From DASXMT01 sp963755985 (GTDB lineage Bacteria; Actinomycetota; Acidimicrobiia; Acidimicrobiales; RAAP-2), in the NCBI GenBank assembly GCA_963755985.1, contig CAVWLO010000003.1, positions 930,001-994,000 of the forward strand: a stretch of 64,000 nt of DNA, in the 5' to 3' direction. Positions within the stretch are counted from its first letter, which is position 1. Every line of letters begins with the position of its first letter. This document shows positions 51,633 to 59,737 of this stretch, in pieces. The translations under genes and the position numbers were made by a program. The notes under the pieces were generated by a model. That model was given only the letters and a program-made list of their open reading frames with translations, made no database searches and was not told the origin of the DNA.

Positions 51633-53453
51633 ATGGAACTGACCGGAGCCCAGGCCCTCATCAAGAGCTTGGAGATGCAGCGCGTAGAGGTCATGTTCGG
51701 CCTTCCCGGTGGCGCCATCCTTCCCGTCTACGATCCCATCCTCGACTCCTCGATCCGGCACATTCTGGTCCGGCACGAACAAGGTGCGGGGCACATGGCC
51801 GAGGGCTATGCCCAGGTGACAGGGCGTCCGGGGGTGGCCATGGTCACCAGTGGCCCGGGGGCCACCAACGTCGTCACGCCGCTGGCCAACGCCTATATGG
51901 ACTCGACGCCACTGGTGGTGATCTCCGGTCAGGTGGCCACCGCGGCCATCGGCACCGACGCCTTCCAGGAGAGCGACATCACCGGCATCACCATGGGGGT
52001 GACAAAGCACAATTGGTTGATTACCGACCCGGCCGACATCCCCCGGGTGGTGGCCGAGGCATTTTATGTCGCTACCACGGGACGACCGGGGCCGGTCCTG
52101 ATCGACATGCCCAAGGACATCTCCAACGCCACCATGAAGTGGTACTGGCCCGAGCTCTCCGATCTCGACCTTCCCGGCTACCACCCGGTGACGGTGGGCG
52201 ACCCGGCGCTGGTCCGCGAAGCGGCCGAGCTGTTGTTGGCGGCCGAGCGCCCGGTCCTCTACGTTGGCGGTGGCGTTCTCAAGGCCCGGGCGGCCGGGGC
52301 ACTGCGCGAGCTGGCCGAGCGGACCGGTATCCCGGTGGTGACCACGCTGATGGCTCGAGGCGCTTTCCCCGATTCCCACCCCCTTTGCCTGGGCATGCCG
52401 GGCATGCACGGCAACTACACGGCGGTGACCTCGATGCAGCGTTCGGACCTGCTGGTCGCCCTGGGCAGCCGGTTCGACGACCGGGTCACCGGCAAGGTCA
52501 GTGCCTTTGCCCCCGAGGCGAAGGTGATCCACGTGGACATTGATCCTGCCGAGCACAACAAGGTGCGTCGGGCCGATGTGGCCATCGCCGGCGATTGCCG
52601 TTTGGTCATCGAGGAGTTCCTCGTCGCTCTGGCTGATCTCGGGCTGCCCCATTCCGATGCCACCGGCGGGCGCTCTGGGGGCTCTCCCTCGGACGCACCG
52701 GCGGGAGCCGAGTCGGTGCCCGGTTCGCCGGCGGCCAGGTTCCCCCGGGAGCGGCTGGCGCCATGGCGGGCTCAGGTCAGCGCGTGGCAGCACCAGTTCC
52801 CGCTGGGCTATGACCGCAATCCGAGCCAGACGGCGCTCAAGCCGCAGTTCGTCCTCGAGCAGTTGCGCGATGCCACGCCGGACGACGCCATCGTGGCCTC
52901 CGGAGTCGGCCAGCACCAGATGTTTGCCTCCCAGTGGTGGCAGTTCGACTACCCATATACCTGGGTCAACTCGGGTGGCCTTGGCACTATGGGCTTCGCG
53001 GTGCCCGCCGCCATCGGGGCCAAGGTCGGCCGACCGGACAGGATGGTGTGGGCTGTGGACGGCGACGGTTGCTTCCAAATGACCGCCCAGGAGTTGGTCA
53101 CGGCCTCGTCGGAACGTATCCCGGTCAAGATCGCCATCCTCAACAACGCCTATCTGGGCATGGTGCGCCAGTGGCAGGAGATGTTCTACGAAGAGCGGTA
53201 CTCGGAGGTGTACCTGTCGCCCGACCTTCCCGACTACGTCGGCTGGGCCGAATCCATGGGCTGTGTCGGGCTGCGGGTCGAGGCGCCGGGGGAGGTTGGA
53301 CCGGCCATCGACAAGGCGAACGACATCGACGACCGCCCGGTGGTGATCGATTTCCGGACGGACGCCTTCGAGAAGGTGTACCCCATGGTGGCGGCTGGGG
53401 CTTCTAACGACGAGATCGTGGTGGACCCGGCACACGGCCAGGGGGGACGCTGA
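51633..53453 (+). CDS. ilvB: Acetolactate synthase large subunit
   Basis: This 606-residue ThDP enzyme from ATG 51633 (aagggag upstream) condenses pyruvate with pyruvate or 2-oxobutyrate. Catalytic Glu is in RHEQGAGHMAEGYAQ; the ThDP motif begins GDGCFQMTAQEL and ends at LNNAYLGMV; the FAD-domain residues in VGGGVLKA and GSRFDDRVTGK are present. Between residues 348 and 375 is a Gly/Ser/Pro-rich insert (GGRSGGSPSDAPAG) in a surface linker. It overlaps ilvN by one base and is controlled by the attenuator upstream. Confidence 0.95.
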   Translation: MELTGAQALIKSLEMQRVEVMFGLPGGAILPVYDPILDSSIRHILVRHEQGAGHMAEGYAQVTGRPGVAMVTSGPGATNVVTPLANAYMDSTPLVVISGQVATAAIGTDAFQESDITGITMGVTKHNWLITDPADIPRVVAEAFYVATTGRPGPVLIDMPKDISNATMKWYWPELSDLDLPGYHPVTVGDPALVREAAELLLAAERPVLYVGGGVLKARAAGALRELAERTGIPVVTTLMARGAFPDSHPLCLGMPGMHGNYTAVTSMQRSDLLVALGSRFDDRVTGKVSAFAPEAKVIHVDIDPAEHNKVRRADVAIAGDCRLVIEEFLVALADLGLPHSDATGGRSGGSPSDAPAGAESVPGSPAARFPRERLAPWRAQVSAWQHQFPLGYDRNPSQTALKPQFVLEQLRDATPDDAIVASGVGQHQMFASQWWQFDYPYTWVNSGGLGTMGFAVPAAIGAKVGRPDRMVWAVDGDGCFQMTAQELVTASSERIPVKIAILNNAYLGMVRQWQEMFYEERYSEVYLSPDLPDYVGWAESMGCVGLRVEAPGEVGPAIDKANDIDDRPVVIDFRTDAFEKVYPMVAAGASNDEIVVDPAHGQGGR

Positions 53454-55156
53454 TGTCCGCGTACGGAGTCGACAGAAGGCACCACATCTTGTCGGTGCTG
53501 GTCGAGAACAAGGCGGGCGTGCTGGCCCGAGTGGCCGGCCTGTTCTCCCGCCGCGGCTACAACATCTTCAGCCTGGCCGTTGCCCCGTCCGACGACGAGC
53601 GCCTCAGCCGGATCACCATCGTGGTCGATGTCGAGTCGGCTCCGCTGGAGCAGATCGTCAAGCAACTCGACAAGCTGATCCCGGTCGTGGCCATCACCGA
53701 ACTCGACCCGGCCTTCTCCCGTGAGCGGGAGCTCCTCTTGGCCACGGTGGAGGTCGACACCGAGACCCGGGGCCAGGTCATCCAGCTGGTCGGGGTGTTC
53801 GAGGGAAAGATCGTAGATGTCGGGTTCGACCGGCTGACGATCATGATGGCCGGGGCCCCGTCCAAGGTCGACGACTTCGAGGAGCTGATCCGGGTGTACG
53901 GAATCGTCGAGCTTCAGCGAACCGGTCGCGTGGCATTGCCTATGCTCGATCGTTCGGAGGGCCGGTCGACGTCGACGGTCGGTGGCCGCGCCCTCGGTCT
54001 GGCAGCATCCCACCACACAGGTTCCAACCACTCAGGTTCCAACCACATCAGGTTCCAACCACACAGATTCCAACCGCACAGATTCCAACCGCACAGGACC
54101 CGACCACACAGAGAAGGCAGGTTGAGCACGATGGCCACGCTGTACTACGAGAAGGACGCCGATCCAAGCCTCATCGGAGGGCGCAAGGTGGCGATCATCG
54201 GCTACGGCTCCCAAGGCCACGCCCACGCCCTCAACCTGTCGGAGTCGGGCGTCGATGTGCGCGTCGGGCTGCGGGAAGGCTCAGGATCAACGCAGAAGGC
54301 CGAAGAGGCCGGCCTCCGCGTGCTCCCGATCGACCAGGCCGCGGCTGAGGCCGATGTGATCATGATCCTGCTGCCCGATACCGAGCAGGCAGACGTCTAC
54401 GAGGAGTCGATTGCCCCCAACCTGAAGGCCGGCGATGCCATCTTCTTCGCCCACGGCTTCAACATCCGGTTCGGGCTGATCACTGCGCCCGAGGGCGTCG
54501 ATGTGGCCATGGTCGCCCCCAAGGGGCCCGGCCACCTGGTACGGCGGACATACACCGAGGGCGGTGGCGTGCCCTCACTGGTTGCCGTCGAGGCCGACCC
54601 CTCGGGCAAGGCCCATGCACTGGCTTTGTCGTACGCCCATGGGATCGGCGCCACCCGGGCCGGCGTTCTCGACACGACGTTCGCCGAAGAGACCGAGACC
54701 GACCTGTTCGGAGAGCAGGTCGTGCTCTGTGGTGGGCTGACCGCGCTGGTCCAGGCCGGGTACGAGACCCTGGTCGGTGCCGGTTACCAGCCCGAGTCCG
54801 CCTACTTCGAGTGCCTGCACGAACTGAAGCTCATCGTCGATCTCATGTACGAGCAGGGGATCAGCGGCATGCGCTTCTCCATCTCCAGCACGGCCGAGTA
54901 CGGCGACCTGACTAGGGGCCCTCGGGTGATCAACCAGGCGGTTCGCGACGAGATGGGGCGGATCCTGTCAGAGATCCAAGATGGTTCGTTCGCCAAGGAG
55001 TGGGTGGCCGAGAACAAGAACGGGTTGCCGAACTACACCAAGCTCCGCCAGGCCGGGTTCGATCACCCCATCGAGAAGGTGGGCGCCGAGTTGCGGGACA
55101 TGATGCCGTTCATCAGCGCCGGGAAGCAGCGGATCCAGGACGTGTCCGGAGGCTGA
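53453..55156 (+). CDS. ilvN: IlvN acetolactate synthase regulatory subunit, in frame with IlvC (no stop between)
   Basis: Residues 1-175 are a normal small subunit: an ACT domain (HHILSVLVENKAGVLARVAGLFSRRGYNIFS), the second domain (TVEVDTETRGQVIQLVGVFEGKIVDVG) and the usual end GIVELQRTGRVALPMLDR. Instead of a stop, codons 176-226 read through a His/Ser/Asn/Phe/Gln-rich repeat (RFQPHRFQPH) into the ATG of ilvC at 54131, in the same frame. So the gene encodes a 567-residue IlvN-IlvC fusion unless translation restarts at 54131. The ilvB stop overlaps its ATG. Valine feedback regulation should still occur through the ACT domain. Confidence 0.88.
   Translation: MSAYGVDRRHHILSVLVENKAGVLARVAGLFSRRGYNIFSLAVAPSDDERLSRITIVVDVESAPLEQIVKQLDKLIPVVAITELDPAFSRERELLLATVEVDTETRGQVIQLVGVFEGKIVDVGFDRLTIMMAGAPSKVDDFEELIRVYGIVELQRTGRVALPMLDRSEGRSTSTVGGRALGLAASHHTGSNHSGSNHIRFQPHRFQPHRFQPHRTRPHREGRLSTMATLYYEKDADPSLIGGRKVAIIGYGSQGHAHALNLSESGVDVRVGLREGSGSTQKAEEAGLRVLPIDQAAAEADVIMILLPDTEQADVYEESIAPNLKAGDAIFFAHGFNIRFGLITAPEGVDVAMVAPKGPGHLVRRTYTEGGGVPSLVAVEADPSGKAHALALSYAHGIGATRAGVLDTTFAEETETDLFGEQVVLCGGLTALVQAGYETLVGAGYQPESAYFECLHELKLIVDLMYEQGISGMRFSISSTAEYGDLTRGPRVINQAVRDEMGRILSEIQDGSFAKEWVAENKNGLPNYTKLRQAGFDHPIEKVGAELRDMMPFISAGKQRIQDVSGG
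54014..54116. repeat. 15-bp tandem array forming the ilvN-ilvC linker
   Basis: Six units of cacacaggttccaac type follow one another; one (54044-54059) is 16 bp, which shifts the encoded repeat from HTGSN to RFQPH. No stop codon occurs in the ilvN frame. Confidence 0.9.
54131..55156 (+). CDS. ilvC: Ketol-acid reductoisomerase
   Basis: This 341-residue class I enzyme converts acetolactate or acetohydroxybutyrate to the dihydroxy acids using NADPH and Mg2+. The N-terminal Rossmann turn GYGSQGHAHALNL, the metal/catalytic blocks (PKGPGHLVRRTYTEGGGVPSL; DLFGEQVVLCGG) and the C-terminal knot helix ECLHELKLIVDLMYEQG are complete. Its ATG is in frame with ilvN. A gaaggcagg ribosome site lies upstream, so a free IlvC may still be produced by internal initiation. 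Confidence 0.95.
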   Translation: MATLYYEKDADPSLIGGRKVAIIGYGSQGHAHALNLSESGVDVRVGLREGSGSTQKAEEAGLRVLPIDQAAAEADVIMILLPDTEQADVYEESIAPNLKAGDAIFFAHGFNIRFGLITAPEGVDVAMVAPKGPGHLVRRTYTEGGGVPSLVAVEADPSGKAHALALSYAHGIGATRAGVLDTTFAEETETDLFGEQVVLCGGLTALVQAGYETLVGAGYQPESAYFECLHELKLIVDLMYEQGISGMRFSISSTAEYGDLTRGPRVINQAVRDEMGRILSEIQDGSFAKEWVAENKNGLPNYTKLRQAGFDHPIEKVGAELRDMMPFISAGKQRIQDVSGG

Positions 55157-55239
55157 TCTGCGGCCCCTTGGCCTGAGTGGTCGGTCCGCTGCCGCGGTCG
55201 TCTGACGCGCTCACCTGGTCTGGCTGGGGCGGTCGGCCC

Positions 55240-55325
55240 GGCGGCTTGATCCCGTCCTCGGTCTGCCGGTCTAATCCCGCCCTCGGTCTGCCGGTCTGAC
55301 CGCGTCCTGGGTCTGACCGCGTAAG
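55240..55325. repeat. 25-bp repeat between ilvC and serC
   Basis: Two and a half copies of a 25-bp unit with the core cctcggtctgccggtct lie in the convergent spacer. The last part approaches the serC stop at 55337. Confidence 0.78.
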
Positions 55326-55336
55326 GCCCGAATCGC

Positions 55337-56491
55337 TCAGGCCAACGCCCCGACCACGTAGTTGATGCAGGCACACAGCGAGGCCACGTCCTGTGGGTCC
55401 ACGCCGGGGAACATGGCGACGCGGAGCTGATTGCGTCCCAGCTTGCGGTACGGCTCGGTGTCGACGATGCCGTTGGCCCGGAGCACAGCAGCCACCGTTG
55501 CTGCGTCGATCGAATCGGCTAGGTCGATGGTCCCGATCACGTGGCTCCGGTCCTCCTCCCGTTCGACGAAGGGCCGAGCAAAGTCCGAGCTGTCGGCCCA
55601 GGTGTAGAGGATCTCGGCTGACCGGTCGCTCCGGCCGGTGGCGAACTTCAGTCCCCCGTTGTCGTTGAACCACTGGACTTGGTTGTCCAGGAGGAACAGG
55701 GTGGCCAACGCCGGCGTGTTGTAGGTCTGATCGAGGCGGGAGTTGTCCACTGCCGTGGTCAGGTCCAGCGAGGAGGGGATCCACCGGCCTGACACGCTGA
55801 TCCGGGCGATCCGATCGATCGCGGCGGGAGAGAGGAGGGCCAGCCAGAGGCCTCCGTCCGAGCCGAAGCACTTCTGAGGGGCGAAGTAGTAAGCATCGAA
55901 CTCGGCCGGATCGACCGGCAGACCCCCGGCGCCCGAGGTGGCATCGACGGCGACCAGTCCGCCGCCATCAGCCGGCGCTGAGGCACCCTTCGGCCGGGCG
56001 ATGGGCATCATGACCCCGGTGGACGTCTCATTCTGGGTCAGGGCATAGAGGTCCACGTCGCTCCTGGCCACGGTGGTCGGGTGGGTGCCGACGTCCGACT
56101 TGATGACCTCGGGATCGGCCAGGTGAGGGGCGGCGGCCGCCGCGGCGGCGAACTTGGACGAGAACTCGCCGAAACTCAGGTGCTGGCTCTTCTGCTCGAT
56201 GAGCCCGAACGTGGCTGCATCCCAGAAGCACGTCGTGCCTCCATTGCCCAGGACCACTTCGTAGCCGTCAGGGAGCGAGAACAGCTCGCGGAGGCCCGCT
56301 CGCAGGCTGCCCACCACCGATTTCACCGGCTTTTGGCGGTGGCTGGTCCCGAGGTAGTGGGGAGCCGCTTCGGCCAGGGCGGAAACGGCTCCCTGGCGGA
56401 CCTTCGAGGGTCCAGCTCCAAAGCGGCCGTCGGTGGGTCGCAGGTTGTCGGGGATCGTGATGTCGGGGGTATCGGTCACGTATGCGATCAT
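55337..56491 (-). CDS. serC: Phosphoserine aminotransferase
   Basis: This PLP enzyme has about 384 residues from ATG 56491 (GTG at 56479, giving VTDTPDITIPDN, fits homologues better). Blocks: PDNLRPTDGRFGAGPSKV, GTSHRQKPVKSVVGS, LGNGGTTCFWDAATFGL, NETSTGVMMP, VDATSGAGGLPVD and YYFAPQKCFGSDGGLW with the Schiff-base Lys in APQK. It makes 3-phosphoserine from phosphohydroxypyruvate, the step after SerA. It is divergent from the aminotransferase at 56499 with a shared 5' region of about 7-20 bp only. Confidence 0.92.
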   Translation of the reverse strand: MIAYVTDTPDITIPDNLRPTDGRFGAGPSKVRQGAVSALAEAAPHYLGTSHRQKPVKSVVGSLRAGLRELFSLPDGYEVVLGNGGTTCFWDAATFGLIEQKSQHLSFGEFSSKFAAAAAAAPHLADPEVIKSDVGTHPTTVARSDVDLYALTQNETSTGVMMPIARPKGASAPADGGGLVAVDATSGAGGLPVDPAEFDAYYFAPQKCFGSDGGLWLALLSPAAIDRIARISVSGRWIPSSLDLTTAVDNSRLDQTYNTPALATLFLLDNQVQWFNDNGGLKFATGRSDRSAEILYTWADSSDFARPFVEREEDRSHVIGTIDLADSIDAATVAAVLRANGIVDTEPYRKLGRNQLRVAMFPGVDPQDVASLCACINYVVGALA

Positions 56492-56498
56492 GGCACCT

Positions 56499-57740
56499 AT
56501 GGCATTGCAGACCGAAACCGGCCCGAGCGGCCCCTCTCCGGAGCGCCGAATCTCGGTGAGAATTGCCGCCGTTTCTCCTTCGGCCACGCTGGCCGTGGAT
56601 GCCAAGGCGAAGGCACTTCAGGCCCTGGGTGAGAACGTGATCGGCTTCGGGGCAGGAGAGCCCGACTTCCCCACCCCTGAGCACATCGTGGAAGCGGCCG
56701 TGGTCGCCTGCCGGGACCCCAAGTCCCACAAGTACACGCCAACCGGCGGAATTCCGGCCCTGCGCGAGGCCCTGGTGGAGAAGACCCGGCGCGATTCCGG
56801 CTTTGAAGTCACACCGTCCCAGATCCTGGTGACCAACGGCGGCAAGCAGGCGATCGCCAACGCCTTCGCCGTACTGTGCGATCCGGGTGATGAGGTCCTG
56901 CTTCCCGCCCCCTACTGGACCACCTATCCGGAGTCGATAGCCCTGGCTGGAGGGGTTCCCGTGGTCATCCCCACCGACGAGTCCAGCGAGTTCAGGGTAT
57001 CCGTCGCCCAACTCGAGGCGGCCAGAACGGACAAGACGAAAGTGCTCCTTTTTGTCTCGCCGTCGAACCCGACCGGATCGGTGTACCCACGCCAGGAGAT
57101 CGAGGCCATCGGTCGCTGGGCTGTCGAGCACCACATCTGGGTGATCACCGATGAGATCTACGAGCATCTGACTTATGACGGGGTCGAGCATCATTCGATG
57201 CCGGTGGTCGTACCCGAGTTGGTAGACCGCTGCATCGTCGTGAACGGCGTGGCCAAGACCTATGCCATGACCGGTTGGCGAGTGGGCTGGCTCCTCGGTC
57301 CGACCGACGTCGTGACGGCCGCGACCAATCTCCAGTCCCACGAGACGTCAAATGTGGCCAACGTGTCGCAGAAGGCGGCTCTGGCCGCCGTCGCCGGGGA
57401 CCTGACCGCCGTGGCCCAGATGCGTGAAGCCTTTGACCGACGTCGACGCACCATCCACTCGATGCTGAACGAGATCGACGGGGTCTCTTGTATTGACCCC
57501 AAGGGTGCCTTCTACGCCTTCCCCTCGGTGAAGGGCCTCTTGGGCCGTGAGATCCGTGGTCACCGTCCCACCTCGAGCTCCGAACTGGCCGAGCTGGCCA
57601 TCGACGAGGCCAAAGTGGCGGTCGTCCCGGGCGAAGCGTTCGGCGCGCCAGGCTACTTCCGGATGTCCTACGCCCTGGGCGACGAGAACCTGGTCGAGGG
57701 TGTTACTCGCCTGTCGAAGTTGTTCGGCGAGGCGAGTTAG
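56499..57740 (+). CDS. aspC: Aspartate aminotransferase-type PLP transaminase
   Basis: This 413-residue class I transaminase (I-beta type) contains GFGAGEPDFPTPEHI, YTPTGGIPALREAL, NGGKQAIANAFAVLC, SPSNPTGSVYPRQEI and the PLP lysine in NGVAKTYAMTGWRVGW. The actinobacterial I-beta pattern SATLAVDAKAKALQALGENVIGFGAGEPDF supports aspartate/prephenate-type use. The start is ATG 56499 (56490 is also in frame). It supplies aspartate or phenylalanine precursors. Confidence 0.85.
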   Translation: MALQTETGPSGPSPERRISVRIAAVSPSATLAVDAKAKALQALGENVIGFGAGEPDFPTPEHIVEAAVVACRDPKSHKYTPTGGIPALREALVEKTRRDSGFEVTPSQILVTNGGKQAIANAFAVLCDPGDEVLLPAPYWTTYPESIALAGGVPVVIPTDESSEFRVSVAQLEAARTDKTKVLLFVSPSNPTGSVYPRQEIEAIGRWAVEHHIWVITDEIYEHLTYDGVEHHSMPVVVPELVDRCIVVNGVAKTYAMTGWRVGWLLGPTDVVTAATNLQSHETSNVANVSQKAALAAVAGDLTAVAQMREAFDRRRRTIHSMLNEIDGVSCIDPKGAFYAFPSVKGLLGREIRGHRPTSSSELAELAIDEAKVAVVPGEAFGAPGYFRMSYALGDENLVEGVTRLSKLFGEAS

Positions 57741-57785
57741 GACCCTAGGGTCGACGCCAGTCAACAGGGTCCAGAAACCGGTTCA

Positions 57786-57886
57786 CGAGTCCAGACGGGC
57801 GGTTCACGAGTCCAGACGGCGGTTGACGAGTCCAGACGGCGGTTCACGAGTCCAGACGGCGGTTCACGAGTCCGGGCGCCGGTCGG
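57786..57886. repeat. 20-bp tandem array, five copies
   Basis: The unit gagtccagacggcggttcac occurs five times from 57786; the first has one extra base and the last is diverged. It lies between the aminotransferase stop and serA and would form part of the serA upstream region. Confidence 0.88.
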
Positions 57887-57981
57887 CAAGGAGTCCACAA
57901 GCGCTTCAGGCAGGGCCCACGAACTGGGGGCATGGTCACTATACGCACGCCGGGGGGACGTGCCTGAGAGGAAGGAACACC

Positions 57982-59547
57982 ATGGGTAGGGTGCTCGTCA
58001 CCGAGAAGTTGGCGCAACGGGGCCTCGATCTGCTGGCTGAGGCCGGGTACGAGGTGGATGTCCAGACCGATCTGTCGCCCGAGGATCTGCTGGCCGCCGT
58101 GGTCGGAGCCGACGCGCTGATCATCCGATCGGCCACGACAGTGACTGCGGAGGTCCTCACCGCAGGTTCCGACCTGGTGGTGGTGGGCCGAGCGGGCATC
58201 GGCCTAGACAATGTGGATGTGGTCGCAGCCACCGATCGCGGTGTCATGGTGGTCAACGCACCCCAGTCGAACATCCTGTCCGCGGCGGAGCAGGCCATGG
58301 CCTTGCTGCTGGCCCAAGCCCGCAACATCCCCCAGGCCCACTCCGCCCTGGTGGCAGGCAAGTGGGAGCGCTCCAAGTGGACGGGCGTGGAGCTGCACGG
58401 CAAGACCCTCGGGGTGGTCGGCCTGGGTCGGGTCGGAGCCCTGGTGGCACAGCGGGCAATGGCATTCGGGATGCACCTGGTGGCCTACGACCCCTATGTC
58501 TCGGCTGATCGGGCGAAGCACATGGGCGTCGAGCTCATGGGCATCGAGGAGCTGGTGGCCGAGGCGGACTTCGTCACGATCCACCTGCCCAAGACGCCTG
58601 ACACCATTGGCCTGTTCGGCCGCGACCTGTTGGCGAAGGCCAAGCCCGGGTTGCGCATCATCAACACCGCCCGGGGCGGCATCGTCGACGAAGATGCCTT
58701 GGCCGAGGCCATCAAGGGCGGTCAGATCCAAGGAGCTGGTCTCGACGTCTTCGCCAAGGAGCCGACCACGGAGTCGCCCCTCTTCGGGCTGCCTTCGGTC
58801 GTCGTGGCACCTCACCTCGGAGCCTCGACGGAAGAGGCGCAGGACAAGGCGGGCGTGACCATCGCGGAACAGGTCATCCTGGCCCTCAGCGGCGACTTCG
58901 TCCCTTACGCCGTCAACGTGTCGGCCACTGACGTATCCGAGACGGTGCGGCCCTTCATGGGCCTGTCCGAGCAGCTCGGACGGATTTTCTCGTGCCTGAA
59001 CGACGGACTGCCTGACGTTCTCGACATCGAGTACCAGGGTGGTCTGGCCGGCGCCGGTACCGGGATCCTCACTCTTTCCATCTTGAAGGGGATCTTCGCC
59101 GCGGGGACCGAGGAGCCGGTGTCGTATGTGAACGCACCCCAGTTGGCCGCCGAGCGTGGCCTGGTGGTGCGAGAGACCTCCACGGTCACCTCGCAGGACT
59201 ACGTGAATCTCATCACGTTGCGGAGCAGCGACCACTCCGTTGCTGGGACGCTGACCGGTCCCCGAACCGAACCGCGCTTGGTCATGGTGGATGACCACGC
59301 CGTAGAGGTCCCTCCCGCTCCCAACATGTTGGTTGTGCGAAATGACGATCGAGCCGGAATGATCGGCGTGGTTGGAACCATCATCGGCGAAGCTGACGTC
59401 TCCATCTCATCTATGGCGGTGGGCCCATCGGCCACCAGCCATACTGCTTTGATGGTGTTGACCACCGATCGGTTGGCGCCGGACGATGTCCTCAGCAAGC
59501 TTCGCGCCGCTCCGGGTATCAGCGACGTGCACACCGTTCAATCCTGA
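57982..59547 (+). CDS. serA: D-3-phosphoglycerate dehydrogenase
   Basis: This 521-residue type I enzyme starts at ATG 57982 (ggaagg upstream). It has the N-terminal substrate lobe, Rossmann motif LGVVGLGRVGALVAQ, active-site INTARGGIVDEDALAEAI and HLGASTEEAQDKAG (His/Glu relay). An allosteric ASB domain and a C-terminal ACT domain (VRNDDRAGMIGVVGTIIGEADVSISSMAVG) indicate serine feedback inhibition. It starts serine synthesis with SerC. The 20-bp repeat array is just upstream. Confidence 0.95.
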   Translation: MGRVLVTEKLAQRGLDLLAEAGYEVDVQTDLSPEDLLAAVVGADALIIRSATTVTAEVLTAGSDLVVVGRAGIGLDNVDVVAATDRGVMVVNAPQSNILSAAEQAMALLLAQARNIPQAHSALVAGKWERSKWTGVELHGKTLGVVGLGRVGALVAQRAMAFGMHLVAYDPYVSADRAKHMGVELMGIEELVAEADFVTIHLPKTPDTIGLFGRDLLAKAKPGLRIINTARGGIVDEDALAEAIKGGQIQGAGLDVFAKEPTTESPLFGLPSVVVAPHLGASTEEAQDKAGVTIAEQVILALSGDFVPYAVNVSATDVSETVRPFMGLSEQLGRIFSCLNDGLPDVLDIEYQGGLAGAGTGILTLSILKGIFAAGTEEPVSYVNAPQLAAERGLVVRETSTVTSQDYVNLITLRSSDHSVAGTLTGPRTEPRLVMVDDHAVEVPPAPNMLVVRNDDRAGMIGVVGTIIGEADVSISSMAVGPSATSHTALMVLTTDRLAPDDVLSKLRAAPGISDVHTVQS

Positions 59548-59697
59548 GTCCTATCGTTCCCAACAGCGCGGGTCGGGCCGAACTGATGCTGGAGCCCCGT
59601 GACCTGATCGATCTGCTGCGAGGTGACATTGCTCGCAATGCCCTCACGGCAGCCGGCGTTGGCCGCAGGAGATCCCCCCCGGCGGCGGCCTCCGGCC

Positions 59698-59737
59698 TTG
59701 CCGGCTCTGACAGTTACACTTGCCGGCTCTGACAGCT
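59698..59737. repeat. Two-copy repeat at the end of the DUF222/HNH gene
   Basis: The sequence ttgccggctctgacag occurs twice, 22 bp apart. The second copy ends at the stop codon (59736-59738) of the minus-strand gene. The other part of the spacer 59548-59735 contains only a 47-codon frame of uncertain status. Confidence 0.75.

Noticed and set aside
59586..59729. 47-codon frame after serA (MLEPRDLIDLLRGDIARNAL)
   Set aside because: The beginning looks protein-like but the second half is repeat-derived; too short to call and no homologue recognised.
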